NCBI GenBank assembly: GCA_902803125.1
Contig: CADCOZ010000393.1
Coordinates: forward strand, 1 to 12,277
Direction of reading: 5' to 3'
Length of the DNA: 12,277 bases
Source of the DNA: an uncultured Ruminococcus sp.
GTDB taxonomy: Bacteria; Bacillota; Clostridia; Oscillospirales; Acutalibacteraceae
The notes below the pieces were generated by a model that saw nothing but the letters and a program-made list of their open reading frames with translations, was not told where the DNA came from and ran no database searches. Positions 1 through 8,026 of this stretch are shown here, piece after piece. A program made the position numbers and the translations under genes. Position 1 is the first letter of the stretch; every line of letters begins with the position of its first letter.

Positions 1-42
1 AATGGGGTTTGGGGCAAAGCCCCAACAAGCCCCAACATTTTT
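1..42 (-). repeat. End of a hairpin-rich dispersed repeat (cut by window edge)
   Basis: A perfect inverted repeat, TTGGGGC (9-15) and GCCCCAA (19-25), has a 3-base loop. The right arm is duplicated in tandem: GCCCCAACAA at 19-28 and GCCCCAACAT at 29-38, so the left arm can pair with either copy. Read on the minus strand, the segment resembles the repeat at 12159-12237: a TGTTGG lead-in, a GGGC-TTT-GCCC hairpin core, then AACC followed by a C-rich tract. I infer that both are copies of one family in opposite orientations. On the plus strand, the second arm followed by ATTTTT (37-42) could also act as a weak terminator for a gene to the left. Confidence 0.55.
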
Positions 43-51
43 GCGGGTGGC

Positions 52-80
52 TTGATAAAATGGATAATGTGTGATATAAT
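52..80 (+). promoter_or_regulatory. Sigma-A promoter of lon-engB
   Basis: TTGATA at 52-57 (-35) is followed by a 17-base spacer and TATAAT at 75-80. A TG at 72-73 gives an extended -10. The expected transcription start is near 87, about 28 bases before the lon start codon. I see no CIRCE element (HrcA) and no CtsR-like heptad tandem repeat beside it, so heat-shock control by those regulators is not evident. Confidence 0.8.
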
Positions 81-114
81 AAGATAATGCTAAGAAAAAG
101 GGATGAGGCAAGCA

Positions 115-2457
115 ATGGAAAATGATAATATAGAAGTTTTAACGGTTCCTGTGCTGCCCTTGAGGGGGTTAGTGGTATTTCCGGGGGCGATTCTGCACTT
201 TGATGTTGCCAGAAAAAGATCCGTGGCAGCCCTGACAGCCTCCATGGAGCATTATAACCAAAGAATATTGATTACCGCTCAGAAGGACTCTTCAGAGAAC
301 GAACCGCAGCCGGACGATTTTTATCAGATGGGTGTTTTGGCTCGTGTGCTGCAAATTGCTAAAATTTCGGAGAACGTCATTCGTGTGGTGGTCAAAGGTC
401 TTTACCGTGCTGAGGTCACGCAGTTCCATGACGGGAAATCTTTTGTTTCGGCAACGGTTCAGACTGTGCCGATTGTATCCGCCCCGAAAACAAAGGAAAC
501 AGAAGCCGGCATCAATCTGCTGAAAGAAATGTTTAACGAGTTTTCGATGATCAACGGCCATGTGCCGCAGGATATGTATCTGACGGTCTACGAAATGAAT
601 GATGCGGGCAAACTGGCAGATTTTATTGCCGATAACATTATCCGAGATTATCACAAAAAACAGGAAGTGCTGGAACTGACCGATGAAGAAAACCGGCTTC
701 GGAAAGTTCTGGAAATGCTCAGCTATGAAAATGCCCTGCTGCAAATTGAAGAAAGAATTTCCGAAACAACCAAGCTCGGCATGGATGATAACCAGAAAGA
801 ATTTTATCTGCGGGAGAAAATTAAAGCCATTCGGCAGGAACTTGGCGAAGGGGACGACCCTGACCTTGAAGCGTGGGAATACCGCACCCGTGTGGCGGCA
901 CTGAATACGACAGAAGAAAATAAAGAACGGCTGACGAAAGAAATTGCCAAACTTGAAAAAATGATGCCCGGTTCCTCGGAGGCTAATGTTATTCGTTCCT
1001 ATCTGGATATTTGTCTGGAACTGCCTTGGGGTATTTATTCCAAAGAAAAGACAGATATTAAACGCATAGCGTCCTTCTTGGAAAAGCACCATTACGGCCT
1101 GAAAAAGGTCAAAGAAAATATTATTGAAGCGTTAGCGGTGCGGAAACTCAATCCGGACATCAATGGTCAGATTATCTGTCTGGTAGGGCCGCCCGGCGTA
1201 GGCAAAACCTCGATTGCCAAGTCGATTGCAGAAGCGACCGGCCGTTCTTATCAAAGAATAGCTCTCGGCGGTATTCAGGATGAAGCCGAAATCCGTGGCC
1301 ACAGAAGAACTTATATCGGTGCCATGATGGGCAGAATAATGAACGCTGTCAAGCTGGCGAAATCTGCTAACCCGCTGATTTTATTGGATGAGGTAGACAA
1401 ACTGACCAGTGATTTCCACGGCGACCCGACCTCGGCCCTGTTAGAGGTATTGGACGGAGAACAGAATGCTACCTTCTATGATCACTATGTGGATTTGCCG
1501 TTTGATTTAAGCAAAGTAATGTTTATTACCACGGCAAATGATGCTTCTGCCATTCCGGCTCCGCTCCTCGACAGAATGGATATCATTTATCTGGACAGCT
1601 ATACCCGTGAAGAAAAATTCCAGATTGCCAAACGGCACTTGATCGCCAAACAACTCAAACAGCACGGATTAACCGCACGGCAGTTCAAGATTTCGGATGA
1701 TGCGGTTTATGATATCATCGACAGCTATACCCGTGAAGCGGGTGTTCGATCACTGGAAAGAACGATTTCACGCATCATGAATAAAGTGGCTGTCGGTATT
1801 GTAACCGGAAAGCTCAAATCTGCCAAGGTCAGCAAAGAACAGCTGGAGGAGTATCTCGGTTCCCGCAAATATAAACCGGAAATGATGAACCGTTCGGATG
1901 AAGTCGGTGTTGCAACCGGTCTGGCGTGGACGGCTGTCGGCGGCGAAACCATGCCGATTGAAGTAGCGGTGATGACGGGAAGCGGCAAGGTGGAACTGAC
2001 GGGTTCTTTAGGCGATGTCATGAAAGAATCGGCGCAGGCCGCTTATACCTGTGTGCGAACCATGGCTGATGAACTGCATATCGACAGCGATTTCTATAAA
2101 ACAAAAGATATTCACATTCATGTACCGGAAGGTGCTGTGCCGAAGGACGGTCCCTCTGCCGGTATCACAATGGCAACGGCTATCACATCAGCCTTGACCG
2201 GCATTCCCGTAAAGCATGATGTTGCCATGACGGGAGAAATCACCATTCGGGGACGGGTTCTGCCGATTGGCGGCTTGAAGGAAAAAACGATGGCGGCTTA
2301 TCGCTTGGGCATCAAGACAGTGATTATTCCGGAAGAGAACAAATCTGACTTGGATGAAGTGGATGATGTGGTCAAAGAAGCGATGCAGTTTGTTCTGGCG
2401 GGCAATATCAACACCGTACTGCATACGGCTTTGACCGCACCGGCCATATCGGTATGA
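115..2457 (+). CDS. lon: ATP-dependent protease Lon (LonA, endopeptidase La)
   Basis: Lon is a cytosolic AAA+ serine protease that unfolds and degrades misfolded and regulatory proteins. The 780-residue product has the full LonA layout. The N-terminal substrate-binding domain (about 1-200) carries the typical [13 protein letters not shown] opening and is followed by a helical linker. The AAA+ module has Walker A GPPGVGKT at 358-365 and Walker B LLDEVD with D425/E426. The C-terminal protease domain has PKDGPSAG with catalytic Ser681 and GGLKEK with catalytic Lys724; the 43-residue Ser-Lys spacing matches E. coli Lon. I prefer the ATG at 115 because GAGG at 105-108 lies 6 bases upstream. An in-frame ATG at 103 has its G-run directly adjacent, which is poor spacing, and would add 4 residues. 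The gene is followed by engB, the same order as lonA-ysxC in Bacillus. Confidence 0.97.
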   Translation: MENDNIEVLTVPVLPLRGLVVFPGAILHFDVARKRSVAALTASMEHYNQRILITAQKDSSENEPQPDDFYQMGVLARVLQIAKISENVIRVVVKGLYRAEVTQFHDGKSFVSATVQTVPIVSAPKTKETEAGINLLKEMFNEFSMINGHVPQDMYLTVYEMNDAGKLADFIADNIIRDYHKKQEVLELTDEENRLRKVLEMLSYENALLQIEERISETTKLGMDDNQKEFYLREKIKAIRQELGEGDDPDLEAWEYRTRVAALNTTEENKERLTKEIAKLEKMMPGSSEANVIRSYLDICLELPWGIYSKEKTDIKRIASFLEKHHYGLKKVKENIIEALAVRKLNPDINGQIICLVGPPGVGKTSIAKSIAEATGRSYQRIALGGIQDEAEIRGHRRTYIGAMMGRIMNAVKLAKSANPLILLDEVDKLTSDFHGDPTSALLEVLDGEQNATFYDHYVDLPFDLSKVMFITTANDASAIPAPLLDRMDIIYLDSYTREEKFQIAKRHLIAKQLKQHGLTARQFKISDDAVYDIIDSYTREAGVRSLERTISRIMNKVAVGIVTGKLKSAKVSKEQLEEYLGSRKYKPEMMNRSDEVGVATGLAWTAVGGETMPIEVAVMTGSGKVELTGSLGDVMKESAQAAYTCVRTMADELHIDSDFYKTKDIHIHVPEGAVPKDGPSAGITMATAITSALTGIPVKHDVAMTGEITIRGRVLPIGGLKEKTMAAYRLGIKTVIIPEENKSDLDEVDDVVKEAMQFVLAGNINTVLHTALTAPAISV

Positions 2458-2465
2458 GGTGACCT

Positions 2466-3065
2466 ATGAATTTTCAGATTGTATCGTTTAAGGCGGCTTA
2501 TGGAACCTCTGCCCAAATCCCGCCGTCTGATTTGCCGGAAATTGTTTTTTCGGGTAGATCCAATGTAGGGAAGTCCTCGCTCATCAACAAACTGCTGAAT
2601 CGAAAATCAATGGCTCGTGTCAGTGCCAAGCCGGGCAAAACGGCCACCATCAATTTCTTTGCCCTACAGGAAGCCTATTTTGTAGATTTGCCGGGGTATG
2701 GCTATGCACAGGTGTCGGAGGCCGAAAAACGCCGCTGGGCTGCATTGGTGGAAGGCTATTTTGCACAGGAAAGACGGATGGCCTTGGTGGTGCAGATCTG
2801 CGATATGCGGCACCCGCCCACCGCCGATGACAGGACGATGATTGACTTTCTTTATCAGAACCGTTACCCGTTCATTATCGCCTTGACCAAGCTCGATAAG
2901 CTGAAAAAGACACAGCGTGCGGAACGGATGGCGGCTTTGCAGGAGGAATTAAAGGATTACCCGGATCTGATTCTCTGCCCCTGTTCTTCGGAAAACGGAG
3001 AAGGGATTGACGCAATTCGCCGTTATATTGAAGAAAGTGTCCGACCTGCGGCAGAAACAGAATAA
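2466..3065 (+). CDS. engB: Ribosome biogenesis GTP-binding protein EngB (YsxC/YihA)
   Basis: EngB is a small essential TRAFAC-class GTPase needed for assembly of the large ribosomal subunit. The 199-residue length is normal for the family. All G motifs are visible: G1 GRSNVGKS (30-37), G2 threonine region PGKTATINFF (56-65), G3 DLPGYG (74-79), G4 TKLD (141-144) and G5 SSENG (174-178). The start codon lies 8 bases after the lon stop codon. Its ribosome binding site (GAGG at 2456-2459) overlaps that stop, so translation is probably coupled to lon. The gene ends just before a strong terminator and is the last gene of the lon transcript. Confidence 0.96.
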   Translation: MNFQIVSFKAAYGTSAQIPPSDLPEIVFSGRSNVGKSSLINKLLNRKSMARVSAKPGKTATINFFALQEAYFVDLPGYGYAQVSEAEKRRWAALVEGYFAQERRMALVVQICDMRHPPTADDRTMIDFLYQNRYPFIIALTKLDKLKKTQRAERMAALQEELKDYPDLILCPCSSENGEGIDAIRRYIEESVRPAAETE

Positions 3066-3074
3066 AGCATATCA

Positions 3075-3122
3075 AGCAGCCCTTTGCTTTTGACAGGAAA
3101 AACGAAGGGCTGCTGTTTTTTT
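3075..3122 (+). terminator. Rho-independent terminator of lon-engB
   Basis: A 12-bp stem pairs 3075-3086 with 3103-3114 (core AGCAGCCCTT/AAGGGCTGCT, with one internal T-G wobble). A G and seven Ts follow (3116-3122). It lies 9 bases after the engB stop. The gene beyond it runs the other way, so it also separates converging transcripts, but the minus-strand side lacks a clear T-run. Confidence 0.9.
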
Positions 3123-3137
3123 GCCACACACAAGCGG

Positions 3138-3518
3138 CTATATAATATTATAAAGATGGGGCTGTTCCAGGCGGATAAAGTCCTCTGTCATGTCAATGGC
3201 ACTTTTACAGTACAGAAAAAACAGGGTGTCGTTTTGCTGACGAAGGCAAAGATTCGCCTGAGCAACAGCCTGCTCAATTTCCTCAACCGTTCTGTGAGAT
3301 ACAAACAGACAAAGCTGCTGGCGGTTGTTTTGCAGAAGAATAGCCGCTTCTTCCATATGCTGTACAGAATCAGCGTGTTCACCGTTGGCGGCTGTATGAT
3401 AGGCTTGCTGTAAGGCAGTCGAAAGCTGACCGGCTGTGCGGGTATTCAGCTGATAACCGCTGAAAGACAGCACTATCACAGCGGCCAGCACCAAAAAAGC
3501 ACCGTATAATCTGCTCAT
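3138..3518 (-). CDS. DUF4363 family membrane-anchored protein
   Basis: The 126-residue protein has one hydrophobic N-terminal segment (about 5-22), then a charged helical region without cysteine-pair or metal motifs. I identify it as DUF4363 from its size, its architecture and its place right after a DUF421 gene, an arrangement I know from Clostridia. The function is unknown. The likely topology is a membrane anchor with the helical domain outside the membrane, possibly a partner of the DUF421 protein. Only 2 bases separate the DUF421 stop from this ATG, so the ribosome binding site (AGGAAAGAGAG-like) lies within the end of the upstream gene. This implies one transcript and coupled translation. 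Coding runs leftwards and converges on engB. Confidence 0.75.
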   Translation of the reverse strand: MSRLYGAFLVLAAVIVLSFSGYQLNTRTAGQLSTALQQAYHTAANGEHADSVQHMEEAAILLQNNRQQLCLFVSHRTVEEIEQAVAQANLCLRQQNDTLFFLYCKSAIDMTEDFIRLEQPHLYNII

Positions 3519-3520
3519 CC

Positions 3521-4195
3521 TTATGCTCTCTCTTTCCTGATAATATTATATTGACCGCCGCAGTTGGCTGTCATGATAAAAACATCCTTCAGTTTCAGCT
3601 GTTCCTGCTGTAAGATACGGCGGATTCTTGCTTTATCCCAGCCGCACAGCTTCATGGAGGAAGGACTGTATGATCCGTCACTGATAACGGTAACATTCAG
3701 CTCTTTCGGTTTTTTTGAAAGCCGGAGATCTTTGGCGGTCAGGGTGTCGTTTTCGGCTTTTTTCAGCAGACTGACCTGTCCGTTGGTTTCCACAATGGCA
3801 AAAGCAACCTCTGTAATGTCAAACACATCCTTTTGCCTCAGCTGTTCAAACAGGTCTTCGGTACTCATGCGTAAATCTCTCATCGCTTTTTGGTCAATGG
3901 TGCCGTTATTGATGATAATCACAGGCTTGCCGCAGACCAATTTCCGTACCTTTCCTTTTTTCAGCATCAGATACGACAGCAGTATCTCACAGACCAGCAG
4001 TATCATAATGGGAATGACCCCGCTGAAAAGCGATTGTTCCGTATCCTGCATGGGTATCGTTGCAATATTAGACATCAGCAGGGTGACGACCAATTCGCTG
4101 GTCTGCATTTCGCCAATTTGCCGCTTGCCCATCATGCGTATGGCCAACAGAATGAGCATATACAGTAAAATAGTTCTGATAACGGCAATAATCAT
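3521..4195 (-). CDS. DUF421 (YetF-type) membrane protein
   Basis: The 224-residue protein has three N-terminal membrane segments (about 3-20, 34-50 and 59-77), then a soluble alpha/beta region. The family signature is clear: GKRQIGEMQTSELVVTLLMS near 23-42, and VIIINNGTID (92-101) opening the C-terminal YetF domain. The biochemical role of DUF421 proteins is unsettled. Some Bacillus members are spore inner-membrane proteins; the 2Duf protein of spoVA2mob carries this domain. I chose the ATG at 4195 because GGTGGAG lies 8 bases upstream of it (plus coordinates 4204-4210). An ATG 24 bases further out (4219) has no good site and would add 8 residues. It is co-transcribed with the DUF4363 gene and divergent from the germination operon. 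I could not pick out its promoter with confidence. Confidence 0.9.
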   Translation of the reverse strand: MIIAVIRTILLYMLILLAIRMMGKRQIGEMQTSELVVTLLMSNIATIPMQDTEQSLFSGVIPIMILLVCEILLSYLMLKKGKVRKLVCGKPVIIINNGTIDQKAMRDLRMSTEDLFEQLRQKDVFDITEVAFAIVETNGQVSLLKKAENDTLTAKDLRLSKKPKELNVTVISDGSYSPSSMKLCGWDKARIRRILQQEQLKLKDVFIMTANCGGQYNIIRKERA

Positions 4196-4203
4196 ACGAT
4201 GTA

Positions 4204-4215
4204 CTCCACCTTCCT
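4204..4215 (-). promoter_or_regulatory. Ribosome binding site deciding the DUF421 start
   Basis: On the minus strand this reads AGGAAGGTGGAG and ends 8 bases before the ATG at 4195. It overlaps the reading frame of the longer alternative start at 4219, which has no comparable site. The shorter protein is therefore preferred. Confidence 0.65.
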
Positions 4216-4337
4216 GCATCTTGAAGAGCGTTATTCTCCTACCCTTCGAAGTTCTGCCTTTGTCTGCGGTTTTATCCCTACCATGCTATTTTGTGCGGAA
4301 GAACGCATAATATACGGCGGTCTTTTGCGGGGAAAGT

Positions 4338-4367
4338 GCATAAAAGCACGGTTGGCAGAGCATAGTA
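4338..4367 (+). promoter_or_regulatory. Candidate sigma-G (forespore) promoter for gerA-gerBC
   Basis: GCATA at 4338-4342 is followed by an 18-base gap and CATAGTA at 4361-4367. This is close to the forespore sigma-G pattern known from Bacillus (-35 GHATR, about 18 bases, -10 CATNHTA), with one mismatch in the -10. It ends 31 bases before the gerA start codon. A second CATAATA box lies at 4306-4312 but lacks a convincing -35. Forespore expression is the known pattern for germinant receptor operons. The assignment to this operon is inference. Confidence 0.45.
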
Positions 4368-4398
4368 AAGATACAGGCTATGCGATAGGAGAGAGAAT

Positions 4399-5946
4399 AT
4401 GTTCCGTTTTATCCGTGAATTGCAGGAGATTTACCGTTCATCACCGCCAAACGGCTATGTGCCTTCTGTTTCGCCCCTGCCGCTGTCCCTGCCGCTGACA
4501 CTGTCACGGCTTCGGCAGACTTTTCAGAACAGCGTGGATCTGACTATTCGGGACATCTGTCTGTCCGGCCGAAAGGCGGCTGTTGTGACGATTGACAATA
4601 TGATTGATAAGCAGATATTGGCAGAAGGCATTCTTGAACCTTTGCTGACCTATTCCTTTGCCGATAATACGCCTGAGGCCTGTTTTCAAACCATCAGTGA
4701 AAAGGTGCTGTATACAGCAGAACTAATGGCACTGACCACCTTTGAAGCCTTGGAAGAAAGCATTATGTCGGGCTTTGCCGTGCTGGTGATTGACGGCTGT
4801 GAGAAAGCGGCGGCGGTCGGCATACAGGGCTATGCCAGCCGCAGTGTATCGGAACCGGAATCGGATATTGTCCAAAGGGGGTCAAAAGAAGGATTCGTGG
4901 AATCTCTGCGGGTCAATATGACACTCATGCGGCGGCGTTTGCGGACAGCCAAACTGAAATTTGAAACGATGACTATCGGACGAACCAGTCATACGCAAAT
5001 TGCGTTGTGTTATTTAACGGATACGGTATCCAAAGATATTTTGCACCGGCTCAAGGAACGGCTGAACCGTATTCCATTGGATACGGTACTGACAGCGGGC
5101 TATCTGGTACCGTTTTTGGAGGATCCGCAAGGACGGTCTGTTTTCAGCGGGGTAGGCATTTCTGAACGGCCGGATACGGTCTGTGGCAAGCTGACAGAGG
5201 GACGGATTGCTGTGTTAGTGGACGGTGTCCCTTCGGCGCTGATCGTGCCGTATATCTTTGCCGAGTATTTCCAGTCGCTGGACGACTATTCCAACCGTGC
5301 TTATTTTGCCACCTTTACCCGTTTCCTGAAATACGGTGCCTTTATCATCTCCATTCTATTGCCGGGTCTTTTTGTTTCTTTGGGTACCTATCACCCGGAA
5401 CTGTTTCCTACGCTGATGCTCAATAAAATTGCCGCTTCGATAGCCGCCACGCCGCTGTCCCTGACCACCGAAACCATTTTGATTTTGTTTATCTACGAAA
5501 TCATGCGAGAGGCCGGCTTGCGGATGCCCCAGCCATTAGGCTATGCGGTTAGTATTGTCGGCGGCCTTGTCATTGGTGATACCGCTGTCAACGCCGGCCT
5601 GATTGGTGCGCCCACCCTGATGGTTGTGGCTGTCAGTGCCATCAGTTCCTATGTGGTGCCGAATCTGTATGCCCCGTCTGCCATACTCAGACTCGTGCTG
5701 ACACTGACCGGAGGCTGGCTTGGCATTTGGGGCATGGCAATAGCGGTGTGTATCCTGCTGGTCAATTTATGCGGCAAAACGAGTTTTGGGGTGCCTTATA
5801 CCACGCCGGTCAGTCCTATCAGTGCGGCCGCCCTGCGGGACGTTCTTGTGCGGGCCGATTGGCGTATTCTGTCACGCAAAAAAGCCAAAATACAGGACTT
5901 GCCGGGGGCAGAAAATGAATCGGGAAAGGAGCATCCGCATGAATAA
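4399..5946 (+). CDS. gerA: Spore germination protein, GerA family (germinant receptor A subunit)
   Basis: This is the A subunit of a Ger-type germinant receptor, a complex in the spore inner membrane that senses nutrients and triggers ion release. The 515-residue protein has a soluble N-terminal half (1 to about 290) and a C-terminal membrane half (about 310-465). Diagnostic stretches are EGFVESLRVN (164-173) with the following RRR, EGRIAVLVDGVP (267-278), and the SIVGGLVIGDTAVNAG region (385-400) before NLYAPSAILR. The family's usual RGP motif reads RGS here (160-162). A strong ribosome binding site, AGGAGAG, sits at 4388-4394. The stop codon overlaps the start of the next gene by 8 bases, which indicates a coupled operon. 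SpoVAF is a relative, but the adjacent GerB and GerC modules argue for a receptor A subunit. The germinant cannot be read from the sequence. Confidence 0.93.
   Translation: MFRFIRELQEIYRSSPPNGYVPSVSPLPLSLPLTLSRLRQTFQNSVDLTIRDICLSGRKAAVVTIDNMIDKQILAEGILEPLLTYSFADNTPEACFQTISEKVLYTAELMALTTFEALEESIMSGFAVLVIDGCEKAAAVGIQGYASRSVSEPESDIVQRGSKEGFVESLRVNMTLMRRRLRTAKLKFETMTIGRTSHTQIALCYLTDTVSKDILHRLKERLNRIPLDTVLTAGYLVPFLEDPQGRSVFSGVGISERPDTVCGKLTEGRIAVLVDGVPSALIVPYIFAEYFQSLDDYSNRAYFATFTRFLKYGAFIISILLPGLFVSLGTYHPELFPTLMLNKIAASIAATPLSLTTETILILFIYEIMREAGLRMPQPLGYAVSIVGGLVIGDTAVNAGLIGAPTLMVVAVSAISSYVVPNLYAPSAILRLVLTLTGGWLGIWGMAIAVCILLVNLCGKTSFGVPYTTPVSPISAAALRDVLVRADWRILSRKKAKIQDLPGAENESGKEHPHE
5925..5931 (+). 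promoter_or_regulatory. Ribosome binding site deciding the gerBC start
   Basis: AAAGGAG lies 7 bases before the ATG at 5939, inside the end of gerA. The reading frame stays open upstream to 5786, but that extension overlaps gerA coding sequence and has no suitable binding site. This fixes the start at 5939. Confidence 0.85.
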
Positions 5947-8020
5947 GCATCTGCCGATGATTACCGCCGGACAGTTTTTTATTTTGCTGTTTGTCAGCCG
6001 TCTATCTCTGACTATGCTGTATTCTTCCCAATTGTCGGGCTTGGCTTCACTCTGGGACTTGTTACTGCCGCTGGTGCTGTGGATACCGGTCGGTTGGCTT
6101 CTGCTGTGGCCCTCCTTACAGTTCGGTAAAGAGCATGACTCGGTATGTGCCTATAGTGTCCGTCACTTTCCCAAATGGGGAAAAGGCATTCCGATGATGT
6201 ATACCGTCTATTTCTTTTTATCGGCACTCTATAGCTTATCGGTCATGGTACGGTTCATGAATGATGTATTACCGGAGGGGATTTCGTCCCGACTGCTTTT
6301 GATTATTTTGCTTTTGGGTTGTGTGTATGCCGCCGGCCAAGATATCGAAGCCATCAGCCGCACGGCGTTTTTGGTGTTTTGGCTGATAACAGCGGCTGTG
6401 ATTATGCTGACGGCTTTTTTAATGCCCGGTTATTCCTCATCCCAATTGGTACCGTTACGCTATGAATCGGGCCTGACGCTGGCAGACGGACTGCTTTTTT
6501 TAGGCGGCCGCATGGGTACGGCGGTATCGCTGAATGTGCTGTGTCCGTCCGTGAAGGGCTCTTTGTGCCGCTGTGCCAAGCTGTATATCATAGGCTTTGG
6601 CACTTTGGTAATCGGTTTGATTACGCTGTTTGTCGGATCCAGCGGTGATTATTTGAAGAATCAGCAATTTCAGATATTTCGAGCTATTGACGGTTCAGCG
6701 GTATTACAGCGGTTAGCTCCGTTCTTTATCCTGATGATTGTGTGCAGTTTATTTTGCCATGTGACCCTGCTGTTGTTGTCGATGGGATATTGTATTAGAA
6801 CCGTGTTCCCGCATCTGACCATCTCTAAAGTAACGGTTTGGATTGGTATCGGTTTGGCGGTTCCATTTTTACTGTGGCCGGACAGCGACTGGTTTCAGTG
6901 GCCGCTTGCCGTTTCTGCCGGTTTAACAGTGCTGTGCCTGACGGGGATTCCCGCCGCCGTTTTGATATATCGGCGGGTTCATGCTCCGAAAAAGACAGCG
7001 GTCAGGACGGCCAAGCGAAAACCGAAAGCGGCTCTTTGGCTCTTGGTACTGACAATGGTCAGCAGTGTTTTTATGGGCGGGTGCAGCAGTTTACAGCTGA
7101 ACCAGAGAATCATTGTACAGGGGATTGGCGTTGACCGCACACAGCAGGGATACACGCTGACGTTGCTGACGCTGGATACACGGGATCCACAGCAGGACAA
7201 TGCCATGAAAATAGAACGGTCGGAAGGAAAAAGTGTCAGCGAGGCAGTCTGTGCATTGGAAAATCGGAGCGGTAAAAAAATCCTGCTGAACCACTGCTTG
7301 TTTGTGGTCATGAACAGGCAGGCAGCTATCTATACCGAAAAGACACTTTCGTATTTTTGTCAGGCACAGGAATTGCCCAAAAGTATCCAGCTGATGGTCA
7401 GTGAACAAGAGGCATCGGAAACCCTCTGTACGGCCACAGAGGAATACGGTTTCCGTTCGGAAGAAATCAATGCCTTATCGGACAGTAAAGCGGTGAACCA
7501 GTCCGTTGTGCATTGTACACTGCTGGATTATATCGCCTCCGGCCGTGAACAGCAGGAAGCACAGGTTCTTCCGTATATCGCACTGGATGAGCCAACACAA
7601 TCACTGACGGTGCGGGGCGGTTATCTGACCGAACAAACCAATGGCTTTACGCTCTCCAAAGAAGAAACGGTCGGTTATCTGCTGATTAAAGGTACCTGCG
7701 GAGCGTTGTTTCAGGAACAGACAGAAGCGATTGCTGTTAGCCTACAGCCGTCATTCCGGTCAAATCGGCTGTTCTTGTCCGTGCAGGCCGGAATACAGTG
7801 GAAAGCTCATCTTTCGGCGGCAGAAAAGCACCGTACCGGTCAGCAAATTGATACAGCCCTGACAGCTTGTCTGCAAAAGATTGTTTTGCAAGGCGGCTGT
7901 GATGTGTTTGACATCGGACAACTTTTGCGGAACAAGGAGCCTTATTTCCTTGAAAAACAGCAAGACATGAAAGCCCTTTTGCGAACGGCCGACTTTACGG
8001 TAACACTTTATGAACAATAG
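5939..8020 (+). CDS. Fused GerB permease - GerC lipoprotein (germinant receptor B+C subunits)
   Basis: One continuous 693-residue frame joins two subunits that are normally separate. Residues 1 to about 346 form a GerB-type spore permease of the amino acid-polyamine-organocation superfamily, with about ten hydrophobic segments. A basic linker follows (about 345-363, rich in Arg and Lys), then a hydrophobic helix (364-378) ending in a lipobox FMGGC with Cys382 (codon 7082-7084). Residues 383-693 match GerC: the IVQGIGVDRT opening (393-402), then KKILLNHCLFVV (446-457), as in the core of the GerC N-domain. The basic linker then outward helix is what a GerC signal peptide looks like, so the GerC part should face outside the inner membrane. 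I see no stop codon and no convincing internal start at the junction; a TTG near 6961 lacks a well-placed ribosome binding site. Signal peptidase II could in principle cut before Cys382 and release a normal lipoprotein. A lost stop through sequencing error is the main alternative. Confidence 0.88.
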   Translation: MNKHLPMITAGQFFILLFVSRLSLTMLYSSQLSGLASLWDLLLPLVLWIPVGWLLLWPSLQFGKEHDSVCAYSVRHFPKWGKGIPMMYTVYFFLSALYSLSVMVRFMNDVLPEGISSRLLLIILLLGCVYAAGQDIEAISRTAFLVFWLITAAVIMLTAFLMPGYSSSQLVPLRYESGLTLADGLLFLGGRMGTAVSLNVLCPSVKGSLCRCAKLYIIGFGTLVIGLITLFVGSSGDYLKNQQFQIFRAIDGSAVLQRLAPFFILMIVCSLFCHVTLLLLSMGYCIRTVFPHLTISKVTVWIGIGLAVPFLLWPDSDWFQWPLAVSAGLTVLCLTGIPAAVLIYRRVHAPKKTAVRTAKRKPKAALWLLVLTMVSSVFMGGCSSLQLNQRIIVQGIGVDRTQQGYTLTLLTLDTRDPQQDNAMKIERSEGKSVSEAVCALENRSGKKILLNHCLFVVMNRQAAIYTEKTLSYFCQAQELPKSIQLMVSEQEASETLCTATEEYGFRSEEINALSDSKAVNQSVVHCTLLDYIASGREQQEAQVLPYIALDEPTQSLTVRGGYLTEQTNGFTLSKEETVGYLLIKGTCGALFQEQTEAIAVSLQPSFRSNRLFLSVQAGIQWKAHLSAAEKHRTGQQIDTALTACLQKIVLQGGCDVFDIGQLLRNKEPYFLEKQQDMKALLRTADFTVTLYEQ

Positions 8021-8026
8021 AGGAGA

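Noticed and set aside
292..1092. A 266-residue open frame on the minus strand inside lon
   Set aside because: It lies fully antisense to well-conserved lon coding sequence, is rich in Phe and His as expected of a reversed coding strand, and matches no family.
3564..4310. A 248-residue open frame on the plus strand across the DUF421 gene
   Set aside because: It is antisense to a clear DUF421 gene, Ser/Ile-rich, and shows no domain.
5786..5938. Longer start for the gerBC gene
   Set aside because: These 51 codons overlap gerA coding sequence in another frame and give a non-GerB N-terminus. The ATG at 5939 has a strong ribosome binding site and begins like GerB.
6955..7060. Separate gerC start inside the fusion (TTG near 6961 or ATG at 7055)
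   Set aside because: The TTG has no well-placed ribosome binding site, and the ATG would leave only nine residues before the lipobox Cys, too short for a signal peptide. No stop codon separates the two parts.
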